From contig NC_083386.1 of NCBI RefSeq assembly GCF_031755915.1, positions 4,681,001-4,745,000 of the forward strand: a stretch of 64,000 nt of DNA. The letters are read 5' to 3'. Positions within the stretch are counted from its first letter, which is position 1, and each line of letters starts with the position of its first letter. This DNA comes from Ziziphus jujuba. Taxonomy: Eukaryota > Streptophyta > Magnoliopsida > Rosales > Rhamnaceae. Under the pieces are notes generated by a model. The model did no database searches. It was given only the letters and a program-made list of their open reading frames with translations, and was not told the DNA's origin. Positions 34,724 to 47,573 of the stretch are shown here, piece after piece. Both the position numbers and the translations under genes were made by a program.

Positions 34724-36569
34724 TCGCTTCTCCTTCAACCTCCAGCCGGTCGGCCTGAACCGGGTCTTGTACCCGAATTCCGACCCGGAATTTTCTCCCA
34801 CCTCTGGCCACCGTTTCAGGCCAAACCAGTCCCCTTTTTTTCGTCTCTCCATTTCCTCCTGATACCCAATGTCAATCTATCCTGAAACTTAGATTTTAAT
34901 AACTTCCATATAAAAACCTTAATCTAACATAAATTTCAAATTTTTAACCGGTTTTAAACATCAATAAAGTGATTTACATTCCTAAACATATCACATTGTA
35001 CTCAAAAAATGTTATATATTCTTAAAATTCCAAGTATTTGATGTAAATATGAAATCCACACAATATATACATCACACACAGCAATAAACAAAAAAAAAAA
35101 AAAAAATTAACTGATGATGCTTATAAGTGGATTAAAAAATAGAAAAAAGATAGATTTTTATTTTTTAGTTGAAAAATTAAAAGAGTTTTTCATGGTGTGG
35201 GATATGATGTGGGATGGGGTGAAGAAAAAGTTTTTCGTGGAAATAGATTGGAAATTAATTTAAAAGGATATGAATATCTTTTAAAATTATTTTAAGGTTA
35301 TAATTGATATTAAAGGATAAAAGAAAAAAAAAATGAAAGAGAAAGGGCATATTTCGTTAACGCCTTGCCAAGGAGGGTAAAGGGCCAAATTCCCCTATTG
35401 TTGAAGCATGTTTAATATGTGTGATAAGGGAAAGTCATGAGAGGCTAACCAAACTCTTCCAATTTTAATTATAAAAATATCATGCTTTCAACTTTAATTA
35501 TTAAAATATCTTCATATATAGTTGTTAACAAAATCAGATGTGATTATAAGCATGACTTTGGATCTATTTTATAGGGTTTAGCTGTCTCTTTTTTTTTTCT
35601 TTTTCTTTTTTTTTCCTTTCATCATTCAATTTCATCACTTTAAACCGTATAATAAAATAAATTATCATAAATTATAATTGATCATGAAAACTATGATACT
35701 TTCATGTGGTTCTATCAAAGATTTATAAGAACGTGCTAAATTTGAAGAAATTTTTCTTGCTTCAAAAAGGTACATTAAAGAATAAATTGGATATGGGCTA
35801 GATTTTAATCCAAAAGCCAACTTAAGGTTTTGCTTAGACAAAGTTCCATCTGTTTCCAACTTCATGTTGTCCAGACTTCGGGCTCTATAGGCTATTTCCT
35901 TTCTTGGGCTTTGTTCTCTGGGTCTAACTAGTTTCTTCTACCTAAGGTGGTTCTATATACAACCACCAAAAGTTCCATGCACCCATTTTATTCATTAAAT
36001 TTAGATAAAAAAATATTTAAAAATCCCTTCATTTTCCTTTTTAAGTTTCCAATACTTTTCTTTTTATATTTAGTTTTATCAGGAATAAGCTTTGTAGAAG
36101 TAAGAGATCTAAAAAATATGGACAAACTCTAATCGAGAATCAAGATTTTTCCTAACAAAGTATATATGTTTATTTTTAAATTGACAGGCGGCTTATATTT
36201 TTATAATGTTTCTCGTCCTGTATATATGCTATTGAACAGCCACCGTGACTAGTTTATATATTATAGACAAACAATTCCAACACATATTGATATTGCATCT
36301 GTAACTCTATCCTAATATTGCATTTATAACTCTATCCTAAGAAAAACAAATACAACAAAAATAATTTATATAGTAATAATCTGTTGAAAATATATTTTCA
36401 ATATATTATGAAAAGATATTGATATATGAAGAGTTAAGAATGATATACCAATTAATAATTTAAAACCAAATATTATTATTAAATAAATAGCAATTCCTTG
36501 CTAAATGCCTAACATCAGATAAGATTTAAAATTCCAACAGTTCAAAATTGTATATATAAAAAAAAATAA

Positions 36570-36601
<32 letters not shown>

Positions 36602-37294
36602 CATATTTCTTAAATACATTAAATATATAAAAATGTTCTTCTATACAATGATGAAAGTTACATACAAATGCCATGATCCCTCATGCATTCAAGATTCAAA
36701 CATTTTTATCTAAGACTTCAAGTAGATCGAATATTAAATCAAGTTGAAAGGTTGATTTTCAAAAACATTCGAATTGTGTCTTCAAAATCTTTTAAATGAG
36801 AAGCCAATTAAAATAAAGTTTTAGCCTTAATTAACAAATATTCGAAGCCAAAAATTTTATATAAAGCAAAAAAAAAAAAAAAAAAAAAGGTGTAGAAATG
36901 AGAACAATTTATATTTATTGAACCGACAATTATTTGTAAGGTTCTTGCGAATGAACCCGTGACATTGTACGACCTACATGAGCAATCATCGAAAAAAAAA
37001 GAAAAACAAAATAACTTTAAAAAGACATAGCCACAGAAAAGCTACAGAAACCCCGTGACATGGACCCCACTACAAAGACTTTAGAGTTGGATTTTTCATA
37101 TAAAACAGTTAGGCAAAATAAAACCCTTCCTAAGTTGATCATATTCATACCCCACCACACAAATCACTCTTTACCATCCGCATTACCGACATAAAGCAAA
37201 TTGTACCAAAAATAATGCCAAAAACAAAAACAAACTACTATAGCTATTAACTAAAGACCAAGCACAAGTCCTTTTGAAAACCCAAAAAAAAAAT
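34724..37294. other. AT-rich intergenic DNA, no gene seen
   Basis: It contains A and T runs, and an AT microsatellite at about 36570-36592. The stretch just before 37295 is the 3' flank of the minus-strand aspartic protease gene. I see no coding region or RNA gene. Confidence 0.55.
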
Positions 37295-39782
37295 TTAGGT
37301 GCAGGGCTCACGGGCAACACCGAGCCTCGAGTTTGGCACATCATAGAGAATCCTATGGTTCTGTTGCTGCATGTTGGCTATCACATTCAACACCGAGTTC
37401 ACATTGTCGGGTGCCGCCGCCATAGCCAAGCAAGTGATGCTACCGGCGGTGCTGTGGATTAGGAGGTTGTCCGGTGGAAGTGTCACATTCATCCCGGTGA
37501 ACATGAATGTTACGGTGGGTGCGGTGATTGGGACCGAGTAGCATGTGTCAAACCCTCCCAGTGTGGTTATTGCTGCGTTCGGCTTTACTCTTTTTCGGAA
37601 TTCATCACGGACAGCGGTGTATGCTGATGCAACTAGCCTAGTGAACACTGTGCCTGAGAGTGTAACAATTTTACCATCATGTTAGATACCATGTATCTAA
37701 TTTGAATTCCCTCCATTTCAATAAAAACAGCAATCTACTAAATCATAATTATTATTTTTTTTTAAATTTAAATATTAATTTATTTCAGAAAAAAGAGGAT
37801 TTGGATCTAAGTCACCGTGTTTGCTCATTACTCAACACGTGAAGTTGCATTAATGTAAACCATTTGGGGCAAAGCTTTTTTGACTTGGATTTGTCCTATT
37901 GCATGTGAAATTGACATAGAGAATCGACAAAATTGGACAAACTAAAGTACATAAGGTAAGACAATATTTGAGTGGTTATAAATCAAATTTTTAGGGTAAT
38001 AACCTAAAGTAGTACCTTTTAAAGCAACTAGGTCTAATATATAGGACCACAAATAGTTTCAAGTACTTCTTTGGTTTTTTTCATAGGTTATTTGAATTAA
38101 ATTCTTTCATTTGAACAGATGTGCAAACACCACTAGACTGTTACCAAATAGGAATTTCATTTTTCATTTTTTTGTTTTAAACCACTTTTGATCTAAAATG
38201 CATATATACCTCTGAGAAAATAATATCAAAGTGTAAGAGAAATTTTACCGGAATCGAAAATAGTCCCGGCACCGGTGGTCGGATTGAATGCCAAATCAGC
38301 AGGAGGAATATCCACAACCTTCCTTCCAACCCTAATAGCAAAAAGATTAACATAATAAAGTGAAGATCTTCTAGGGTTTTTCAGCAATGGTGTGTATTTG
38401 ATCCTTATAGGTTGACCAATTGGTCCAAGTCTCAATGAACCAGAGAAGTTTAGGGACTTGAAGCTAGGCAAGCAGTATGAGAAAGTGGATTGGTAAAGGT
38501 TTTGGGTCTGAGATAGAAGAGATAATGGGCCACGGCCCAGGCCCAAAAGACCCTGAGGAGGTAAAGAACTTCCTGTGGCTTTTTTGATGCAACCGAAGGT
38601 GTAGGCTGGAACGGCGTCGTTTGCAAGGGTGATTGTGTCTTGGGATAAGTCTGCTGCAATGGAAGAGCCACCGTACGTTAAGTTGAAACTGCAGGTGGTA
38701 CCAGTGCAAGTGGGATTGGGCACCTGTGAAATTCACGGGGCATTTTACTGTATAAGTGATAACCTTGAGAATTGTACTTTCTTGTTTTTTTAACTAAAAA
38801 GATGAAATTAATCAAATCTTGTATTTTTCACTCCCGTGAACCCAGTTACCAAAAACTATGTAAATCCAAAAATTAGAAAAATGCCTATTATTCATGATAA
38901 ATTTTCAAGTTTCTTAAAATAAATATATGATAAGCTAAATTAATGATTACAACTTTGAATTGTGATTTTTTTTTAAGCAAAAATAAATAAATAATAGTCA
39001 TCAGCTTTTGTACAATTTTACCCGTTGAACTTTTTTTTTTTTCCCCCCCTCTTTTGGGGTAAGAAAACCCGTGAAGTTTTAAGTCATTTCAGTAAAAAAC
39101 ATTATAAAAAAATTAAAATGGAAGAAACTTTTCTTTTGAGAAATAAAATAATTACTAAAGATGTTTCCTATAATCATTGATATTTAGTAGAGAGAAAATA
39201 AACCCCTCCCTTTGGATATCCAATATCTCCTAATCCACCAACGCGCCAACAGGTGGCGCGTTAGATAATTTTTTTTTTTTTTGGGAGGAAAAAACAAAAC
39301 ACACACACCTGTCTGCACTGAGGAGCTTGGCAGCCCAAGCTCTTGAAAGAGGTGGACTTAATAGGAGCAAAAGCAGCGGAAGAGCAACCCACACAGCCGG
39401 CACAAGGTATCCAAGCAGCATCATTGCTGGTATCAAGGGCCAAGAGCAAGGTCTGGACCGGCGTGCCGATTTTGGCCCTGACAATGTAAGTTGGGCTCTG
39501 TATAATCTGTCTCCCGGAGGCGATCGGCACGACGGACTTACGCGCCACAAGGCTGGACAAGAACTGTAGCCTGGCTTGGTCCTTGGCTTGCATTTGGAGG
39601 ACAGACTCTTCCCATGACAATGGCTTGGATGGTCTGAATGGTGAGCATGGACTGTATACGTGGAGGACCTGGAGGGTTGAGCCTTTGTCCTGGTTTTGGC
39701 AATTGAGGTTTAGCCCTTGGACAATGGTGGTGATGATGAGCAGGAGGGCTAGTGGGGTTGCTGAGAATAGTAGAGGTTTCAT
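37295..39782 (-). CDS. AED3-like aspartic protease (nepenthesin family, A1B), three exons
   Basis: A secreted/apoplastic pepsin-like protease by family. Exons are 39782-39309, 38723-38249 and 37653-37295, joined at GT/AG sites. The reading frame is complete at 435 residues and stop-free. A signal peptide (MKPLLFSATPLALLLIITTI) is followed by a propeptide (KGSTLQVLHVYSPCSPF), the first active-site loop LLLALDTSNDAAW (D117, the DTSN form of this subgroup), the nepenthesin-type Cys-rich insert (CAGCVGC...C), YTFGC, LLGLGRGPLSLLSQ and the second catalytic motif TIFDSGT (D315). The C-terminus reads TCLAMAA...LGVAREPC. Length and motifs are normal. The closest Arabidopsis type is AED3 (At1g09750), an apoplastic protein linked to suppression of systemic immunity; the transfer of that role is inference. 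Its upstream sequence (39850-40040) holds two long (TA)n tracts near TATA-box distance. Confidence 0.92.
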
Positions 39783-42700
39783 GGCTTGGTTTTGGTTTTT
39801 GGTTTTTGTGTGGGGAAAAAACAGTTTGGTGAAGTGGGTGGGTTCTTAGTGATATGGTCTACCTATATATATATATATATATATATGCCATGTAGAGTGT
39901 GTCATATAGATATGTTTTCATATGGCTGTAAAGTCTCTTTCCTTTCTCTTATATTGGTGTTTGCTTGTGGGTATATGCCTTAAAAATCTATAGCATCTTG
40001 CATATAAATATATATATATATATATATGTTTTTTTTTACTGTTTTAACTTTAATTTCCCTGATTTTGTATTTTGGCCGTTATACTAGTTAAAGTCTAGAC
40101 AATTTTTACTTTTTTGTTTGATATTGGAGGTGGAAATATCCAAACTTAAACTGCATACATATATATAAAAATAAAAAATAAATAAAAGTGGATTTTATCA
40201 CTTGACAATCCTCTAAGGACATTAATAATTATACTCTTTTAAGTTTATGAACGGCATTTGACCCGGTTTTGGTATATGCTCTTTTACTTATTGTGGTTGA
40301 TGTAAAATAATATTAGTTCATTTTAAGGACTAAGTAGGATTCGCTAAAATTTTCCATATTTTTTTTTAAATGCACTCAATTTTTAGTTTAAAGAGTAGTA
40401 AAGTAAAATGCTGATGAAATTTTAGAGAAAAAGGGTGAAAAAAAAGCTATATATATATATATATATATGCAAATTGTATTTAATTTTATGTTTCTAAATG
40501 CAGACAAGGTACAAGCTAGTAGTATTATTTAATATATCTTCCAAGAGTTGTATGAGGTCTAGACTCTAATGGAAAAGGTGTTGGATTCACTTAACAAGTA
40601 ATTTCCAAAGCGTTCAATACCATTTAGATACCGACGTACGTTTCTAATCTATTTCCCCTATTGGGTCTTTAATTCTAAAGATATACCTCTCCTCCTGCTT
40701 CTTATTCTTTTTTTTTTGTTTTTTTTTTGGGTTAAAACAAAAAAAAAAAAAGAAAAAAGAAAAAAAGCAGAAGAATGAGTATGTATAGTGGGGAAGACGT
40801 GTAGAGGAAGTGGGTATATAATTTGGGAACAGACTGTATTCCATAACCATTTGCTTTTTTGCAGCGTGCTGGGCATCTTTTTAGCCTTTTGTCACGTTCT
40901 ACAGCAGCTTATAGCTTCTTTTTTTCCTTTGATGAAATACAGCAACTGATGGATAGACATGATGTATATATATTTTTTGGTTTTTACGATTTTTATGTTG
41001 ATAATAATAACAAATATAAAATCTTATATTAAAGAGAATTAGTTGAGGTAGATATATAAATATATGGTTTAGGGAGAGCGGATTACATTTCAGGCAAAAT
41101 GGTACTTAAAACAAATTTAAGTGGGAAAGAAGTAGGTCACTAGCTAGGCTTATGGGCATGATAATGCTTCAAGATATCAACCTACTCGTACTTCTAGATA
41201 TGCTTTTTGATTACTATACTCAGGTAATCAAACTATTAGTATTTGTGGGTTTATATTCTCTTCTGTTTTGTCTGCCTTGCCTAGACCCCTAATCCTAGAT
41301 TGAAATAATACAGAATATTGATTAAAAGTGAATATTTAGTATTAATTAGGGTCTTAGTTGCTCTTGGAATTAGTTTGTACAAAATTTTTCTATATATAGC
41401 CAAAATGGTCTTTGTTTGTACATATAAGAAATGACAAAATGCTTGGCCTAGCAGTCTGCAAATTTATTAATTAAAATGGCCATGATGTATACATATGCAC
41501 TGAAGATCTGAAAGAAGTCTTCTCTGTGGCATGACACCAAAACCATAAGGAGAAAAAAACCACATTACAGCCTTCTTCAATATATATAGTGTCATTTTCC
41601 TTGCCATATCCTTTGAAACCCAGCGGGATATATGATATATCCCAATCTAGAGGGCAATTACATACCAGGTTACAACCCCAGACCCTTTTTTAATATACTT
41701 TGCTCAAGTCAAGATATTAGTTTGTTCAATAACCCACTTTCCTAATAGCAATTATCTTAATCACCAATAATCAAGAAAGCCTCTCTCTCTAAAAATGGAA
41801 TGATGAAGCATAAATTAATAAAGTAAACTGATCATGGGAAATATTACTTTTTGTTCTACTTTATGGTGCTGCTAATTTATAATTATTTCTTTATAAAGTA
41901 ACGAGATCTAGGTATGATTTATTTAGATTTAAAGAATGGCCAAAAAAAAAAAAATTTAGATGCATAGAAAAAGGGAAAGAGAAAAAGCATATGAGCTTTC
42001 TAGGCAGCGAGTGTGTGTGTCGAAGTGTGAGATGGGGAATTTTGTTTGTTTTCTTCCATTCACATTAAAAATCTCTGACTTGCTAGAAATATGAAGATGA
42101 CAACTAAGAATTCTAGCAGCTGCAAAGTGCACTACTCAATCTCAGCTGCATATATATGCTAAAATAGTCAACCTCTTGTTGGAACTTTGTCTATATTCCC
42201 TCTATAAATTAACTTAATATATCCATATATACATGATGCAATTTGAAGCTGCATGTGATCATGCTGCATAGTTTTCCATGCTTGGCCAGCACCCAAACAC
42301 TACAATCTCTGTATGAAAAATGATATCCACTACTTTAGAAAAAAAAAATATATATATATATATATATATCAAACTGAAGATAATCCAAATTGAAAATAAC
42401 TTACAAGTATAAATTGATTTCCCTCAAGTAATATATCAAATATTCCATAAAATGTTGCTTACCCTATTATTTAGCTGTGATTAATAAATTAAACTTTTCA
42501 TGATATTTTTGAAAAAGAAGGTTGATGTGACAGTAAGTGAACTTTAAATTGTGGCCTCACTTTTAAGGACAATAGTAAGTGTTTGCATCACTTATTAAAT
42601 TCCTTATTGGTTCACCTTTAGATTATGTATTGAATGTATAGGCATGTGACCACCATGACCCTACCTCTCGTGAATTATTTATGAGTTTTTCTTCAGGAAA

Positions 42701-43163
42701 AAAAAAAAAAATCCCATCTAAAAAAAAAAAATTTAAAAACGAAATAACAAATCTTCCTAATTATAGTAAAAAAAAAAAAAAAAAAAAAAAAAAACGACTC
42801 CAAAGTGGATTTTCGGTTTATAAATAAAATAAACAATATAACATGGATGAATATGGATCATCCATAAATTCATTTTGGCGTTTCTAATATCTTTCTTTCA
42901 CTTTCATATTTAGCTTTGACATAATTATATAATATTTTCATGAATTATTTTTTTTTTCTTGATAGTATATAAAAAAAATAAACATAAGAATAGCTGGAAT
43001 AGAACTCAATTCCTTAACTAATTTACTATCGAAATCGAAAAGTGAATTGGTTTCCCAAAAAAAAAGAAAAAAATAGTCGAAAAGTGAATTAAATATACAT
43101 TTTTTTTTTTTCAGGAGTAAATATATCCTTCACCAGTATTATTCAAATGTAAATAATAATAAT

Positions 43164-43200
<37 letters not shown>

Positions 43201-46200
43201 CTCATTTCTTTGCTTTTCTTTTCCATGAATTCTAGAAAATGGGGAAAAGGTGGTAAAAGATAGTGCAACGGAGGTTAAAGGTTCAAAAACGAACATAAAA
43301 GTGGGTCCCAGCATCTCAGGGTAAAATTCAAGTAACTATCGAAAAGTACAGTTGGATCCAGAACACCGGATGTAGGAACACGTGGCAGACAATCGTGCAG
43401 GGAATAATAACAAATAAAATAAAAAATAAAAAAATAAAAAAAGAAGGTTACAGGCTTTTATAGTCTGTGTCCCATTTTACCAATTTTTTCTTCATTCTTA
43501 TGAGTTTCGAGTGTCGTTTTTTGTGTTGAACATGTCACGGGAACGTATTACGTCATCGACCTTCTTCCATATTGCACCGACACTTTTTACACTCTCTCGC
43601 ATCTTACCCTTTTCTTTTTGGTTCACTTATTTATTTTACAATATAAATAGGAACAGTTTCTTAAAAATCTCTAGTTTTAATCATACAATTTTGTTAGATA
43701 AGTTTGATAACATTAATTGTAAACCTTAATTACGTAACTCGTTATAAAGACTTTAATTTTTTTTTCTTGTTCTTTTTTTTTTTTTTTGAGATATGTATGT
43801 TAATTTTATCATATTTTAAGAAAATGAATCAACTCATTATTTTAGTCAAAATTTTTATATGCAATTATGCTAACAAATCTTTTGAAGTCTTTTTTTTTTT
43901 TTTTTAATGCATTGTAATATGAAATTCCAATGTCAGAATCATAAATTTGAATGAAAAATTTGTAAAAATCTAATACAAACTATAGAATAACCATTAAAGT
44001 TGCTCTATACTCAATATTTTATCTGTAATGGTGCTTACCTTATTTATTTTTATCCATAAGCTTGGCCTTTCTATTAGCTTTCCTATTTAATGTGCTCAGG
44101 AGCCCTCTCCATTAAAATAAAATAAATAGAAAAAGGTGTTCTCTTTTATTTATTTATTTGGACCTTGTTGTTTTTTATTTTCCATATATTTATACTAAAA
44201 AAAAAACACACACACACACACACACAATAAATGACAGCACACCCTCAACCTACTATCATGTCATCTAATTGGGTACAATGAAAACATTTGTATGAGGATA
44301 AATTATTATAAATGATCAAAGAAAAAAAAAAAAAACAATTGTCCTAAACTTAAACTCCATTTGCTATAATTTTTGTATGCATTTTATTTTTTATTTTCAA
44401 ATGGAAACTCAATTCGCTGTGGCCAGAATATACTGGTATACCACAAACAATCCAAGCATATTCATATAATATTTTCAAATTTAGCATATGGAGTTACAAT
44501 AAAAGATGCTAAAATTTTGTCAAGTTTCCACCCATATTCTCCAAATTGCCCTTTGGTGGTACATTTTTCAAAATTTGAGTGTCACATTTTTTGTGCTCGT
44601 AGGTGTCAATTCCGTACAATACACAGCATGTTGGCATTCAAACTAAATAATTTCTTTTCCACCAAAAAATAAAAAAAATAAAAAATAAAAAATCCAAATA
44701 ATTTTTAGATAATGGGTAAAAGGCTTGGCATTTCAAAGCTACAAAACCATATGAAGATGTGTCTACCAAGAGTCCACTAACTCTATGCCGCAAAAGTTTG
44801 CTCCACCTTCAATGGACTCTACAATTTGTGGGCCATGTTATAGGCTGATACAGTTAATCTGGGCCTTTGGAAGAAAAAGAAGCTTCTTAATGGTTGGGTC
44901 CAGAAGGTATGGTACCCCTTAACTCCCACCACGCAAAATTTTGGTAATTTCCAAGTGCTACAGTTCCTTTTCAGGCGTGAACTAAAAAGCAAAACTTTGG
45001 TTTGCCTTTGTAATGGTGGAGAATAAAATGATTATTATTATTATTATCTTTTTGGTATATATAGAGAGAGCAGAATGCTAAAGAACTCAATTTTTTTGCT
45101 TTCACAAAATAGTTTCCTAACAAATTATAGATTGTCATTTCAATATATGATTACAGAATTATTTAGAGCTCAAAAGTTTGAATTTCTGTAAACATATAAT
45201 ATAATAATAACCTAATAATACTAACAAAACAATACAAGAAAACAGAAATAAACCAAAAATAAAAAATAAAAAATAGTTCCACTTGAATATGAAATAAACA
45301 AACAAAAATAAGCATGGTGGTTGAAATTCAAACTCATTTTTACAAATTAATTTTGAAATGAGCTAATTATTATAATTTTAATTGAAAATTGAAAATTTAT
45401 GCATAAATGTTTGTATTTACTTTTGAATGTATAAAAATAAAATGTATCCTTTGGAGAATAAGGTGAGCATTTCAACCTGAATGTGTTTATGAAAAATAGG
45501 TTGAGTAGGAAGTTTGTAAATATTATAATTATTATATTTTAATATCATCATCATTATGATGCTAACTGCCAAGGTCTATTTTACCAGCCTCTTCTGATTA
45601 TTATTATTATTATCATCATATTTTATTGTAATTGATAAATTAGATCATTTGTATATATGATGTTCTAATTTGTATTTAAATAAAAATTGTCTTTGCTTAT
45701 GATGTTTTATTATGTTACAAGTTGAACTCATTTATTTTTATTATATTTGTATACAAATAACTCTCTAAGATTTTTTACAAAATATGCCTTAAATACAAAA
45801 AAATAATAATAATACCAATTGAACATGCCTAATTTTAGTCAAATTCATGTGCAATGCACGTATTCAAAATTAGTACATATATTCAACGATGTTTATGTGA
45901 GGATATCTTTAATTTTTTAAGTTGAAGATAAGTTAACTTAATTATTTAGAACCATGAAGTATAAGTATGTGATGATATCACATGTAATCCAATGGTCATA
46001 GATAATCAAATACACTTACGATTAGATTGACCTATGGTATTAACATTATATACTCTTTTATAAGCTTATAGATTATTTCAAGTGTTGAGCTTAAATTATA
46101 TATCAATTAGTGGTTTCTTATGAATTTAATGACACATTAAAGTACTACTTGGAAAAAATGAATTTTATATGAAACATAAAACCATTAATGCATTTTTAAA

Positions 46201-46514
46201 TTTTAGACTTTATAACGATTTAGAGACTAATAAATGAAGTCTAATAGTAAAACTATTAGATCGATTTAATATGGTATTTGATATACTAAAACCTTAGGAT
46301 CATCTTGATGGAAAACCATCAAGATCTCCTTTATCAACATTTTGGTTGTTTTAAATATTAATATTTAAAAATGTATTGGGGTTATATAAATTCATACAAA
46401 ATTCACTTTATCATCCTAAAAATTTTAGTATTTGAATGCTTATATATTTCACTCATACTTTTGTTAGTCTTAGTCCTTGAAAAAATTTAAAAGTTAATAA
46501 TAAAAATTCTGATA
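39783..46514. other. AT-rich intergenic DNA with microsatellites, no gene seen
   Basis: This begins with the promoter-side flank of the aspartic protease gene, with (TA)n at about 39865-39885 and 40005-40026. Further simple repeats occur at about 40447-40468 (AT), 42349-42369 (AT), 42768-42794 (A run), 43168-43197 (A run), and 44209-44225 (AC). Open frames here are short and of low complexity. I see no coding region, tRNA or rRNA. Confidence 0.6.
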
Positions 46515-46519
46515 GTATA

Positions 46520-47234
46520 TGTGAGATCCTACATTGGTTGGAAAGGAGTACGAAGCATGCCTTTTAAGAGGGTGTAGATACATTTCTCTTGAGAGGCCTT
46601 TTAAAACCGTGCGGTCGGAACTTAAAGTGGACAATATCTCATACGGGTGGACTGGGCTGTTACAGTTGGTATCAGAGCCAGACCTAGATCGGTGTGCCAG
46701 TGAGGATACTAGGCTCCAAGGGAGGTAGATTGTGAGATCCTACATCAGTTGGAAAGGGAGAACGAAACATGCTTTATAAGAGGGTGTGGATACATTTCTT
46801 TTGAGAGGCCTTCTTGACAGGAAACATAAAACCGTGAGGGGTAGGGTTGGGCTTATCACCTAGCTTCCAAAGCGGACAATATCTCGGTTGGGCCTGAGAG
46901 GTGCAGGCCAGTGAGACTGGCAGGTAAAGGGGTGGGACCCCTAACCACTAAGAGACCTTTTAAAACCGTGCGGGCTGGGTTCAAAGCAGACAATATCTCA
47001 TACGGGTGGACTGGACTGTTACAGTTGGTATTAGAGTCAGATCCGGATTGGTGTGCCAGCGAGGACGTTGGGCCCTAAGGGGGGTGGATTGTGAGATCCC
47101 ACATCGGTTGGAAAGGAGAACGAAGCATGCCTTATAAGATGGTGTGGATACATTTCCCTTGAAAGGCGTTTTAAAACCATGCAGACGGGGCCCAAAGCGG
47201 ACAATATCTCGTATGGGTCGATTGGACTGTTACA
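46520..47234 (+). mobile_element. TRIM retroelement with three LTRs in tandem
   Basis: A terminal-repeat retrotransposon in miniature: LTR1 (46520-46664), a short internal domain, LTR2 (46731-47023), a second internal domain, LTR3 (47090-47234). All LTRs begin TGTGAGATCC and end CTGTTACA. Each internal domain starts with a TGGTATCAGAGCC-like primer site (second copy mutated, TGGTATTAGAGTC) and ends in a purine tract. A perfect target duplication GTATA flanks the whole unit (46515-46519 and 47235-47239), so it entered as one unit. LTR2 is longer by about 148 bases because it carries an extra segment between the two 'GAGACC/GAGGCC-TTTTAAAACC' halves. No coding capacity, so it depends on other elements' enzymes. 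Confidence 0.88.
46666..46680 (+). other. TRIM primer binding site
   Basis: TTGGTATCAGAGCCA lies directly after LTR1 and is complementary in form to initiator methionine tRNA. Confidence 0.85.
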
Positions 47235-47573
47235 GTATAACTATTAGGATATCTTAATAGGAAATTAATTGAATATATATGCGATATATTCCTACATTTA
47301 CATTTACATGCATCCAAAAGTCTTATTTTCTCAAACTTTATGCTTTTTATTTGTTCTCTAGTACACATAATAATGAAAAGTTAATAAAAACAAAAACAAT
47401 TTGATTGATTTAGAATAGGGATAATGTGAAGTCCCACATCGATTGGAAAGGAGAATGAAACACTCCATATAAGTGGGTGTGGATACCTTTCCCTTACGAG
47501 GCCTTTTAAAACCTTGAGGACTGGGTTGTAAAAGGATTCCTCAGGCCCAAAAAGAACAATATCTGTCAGGACC

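Noticed and set aside
40644..40876. K/F-rich small frames near 40.7 kb
   Set aside because: They are translations of adjacent T and A runs.
43111..43907. F-rich frames near 43.1-43.9 kb
   Set aside because: Low complexity, from homopolymer runs, with no domain.
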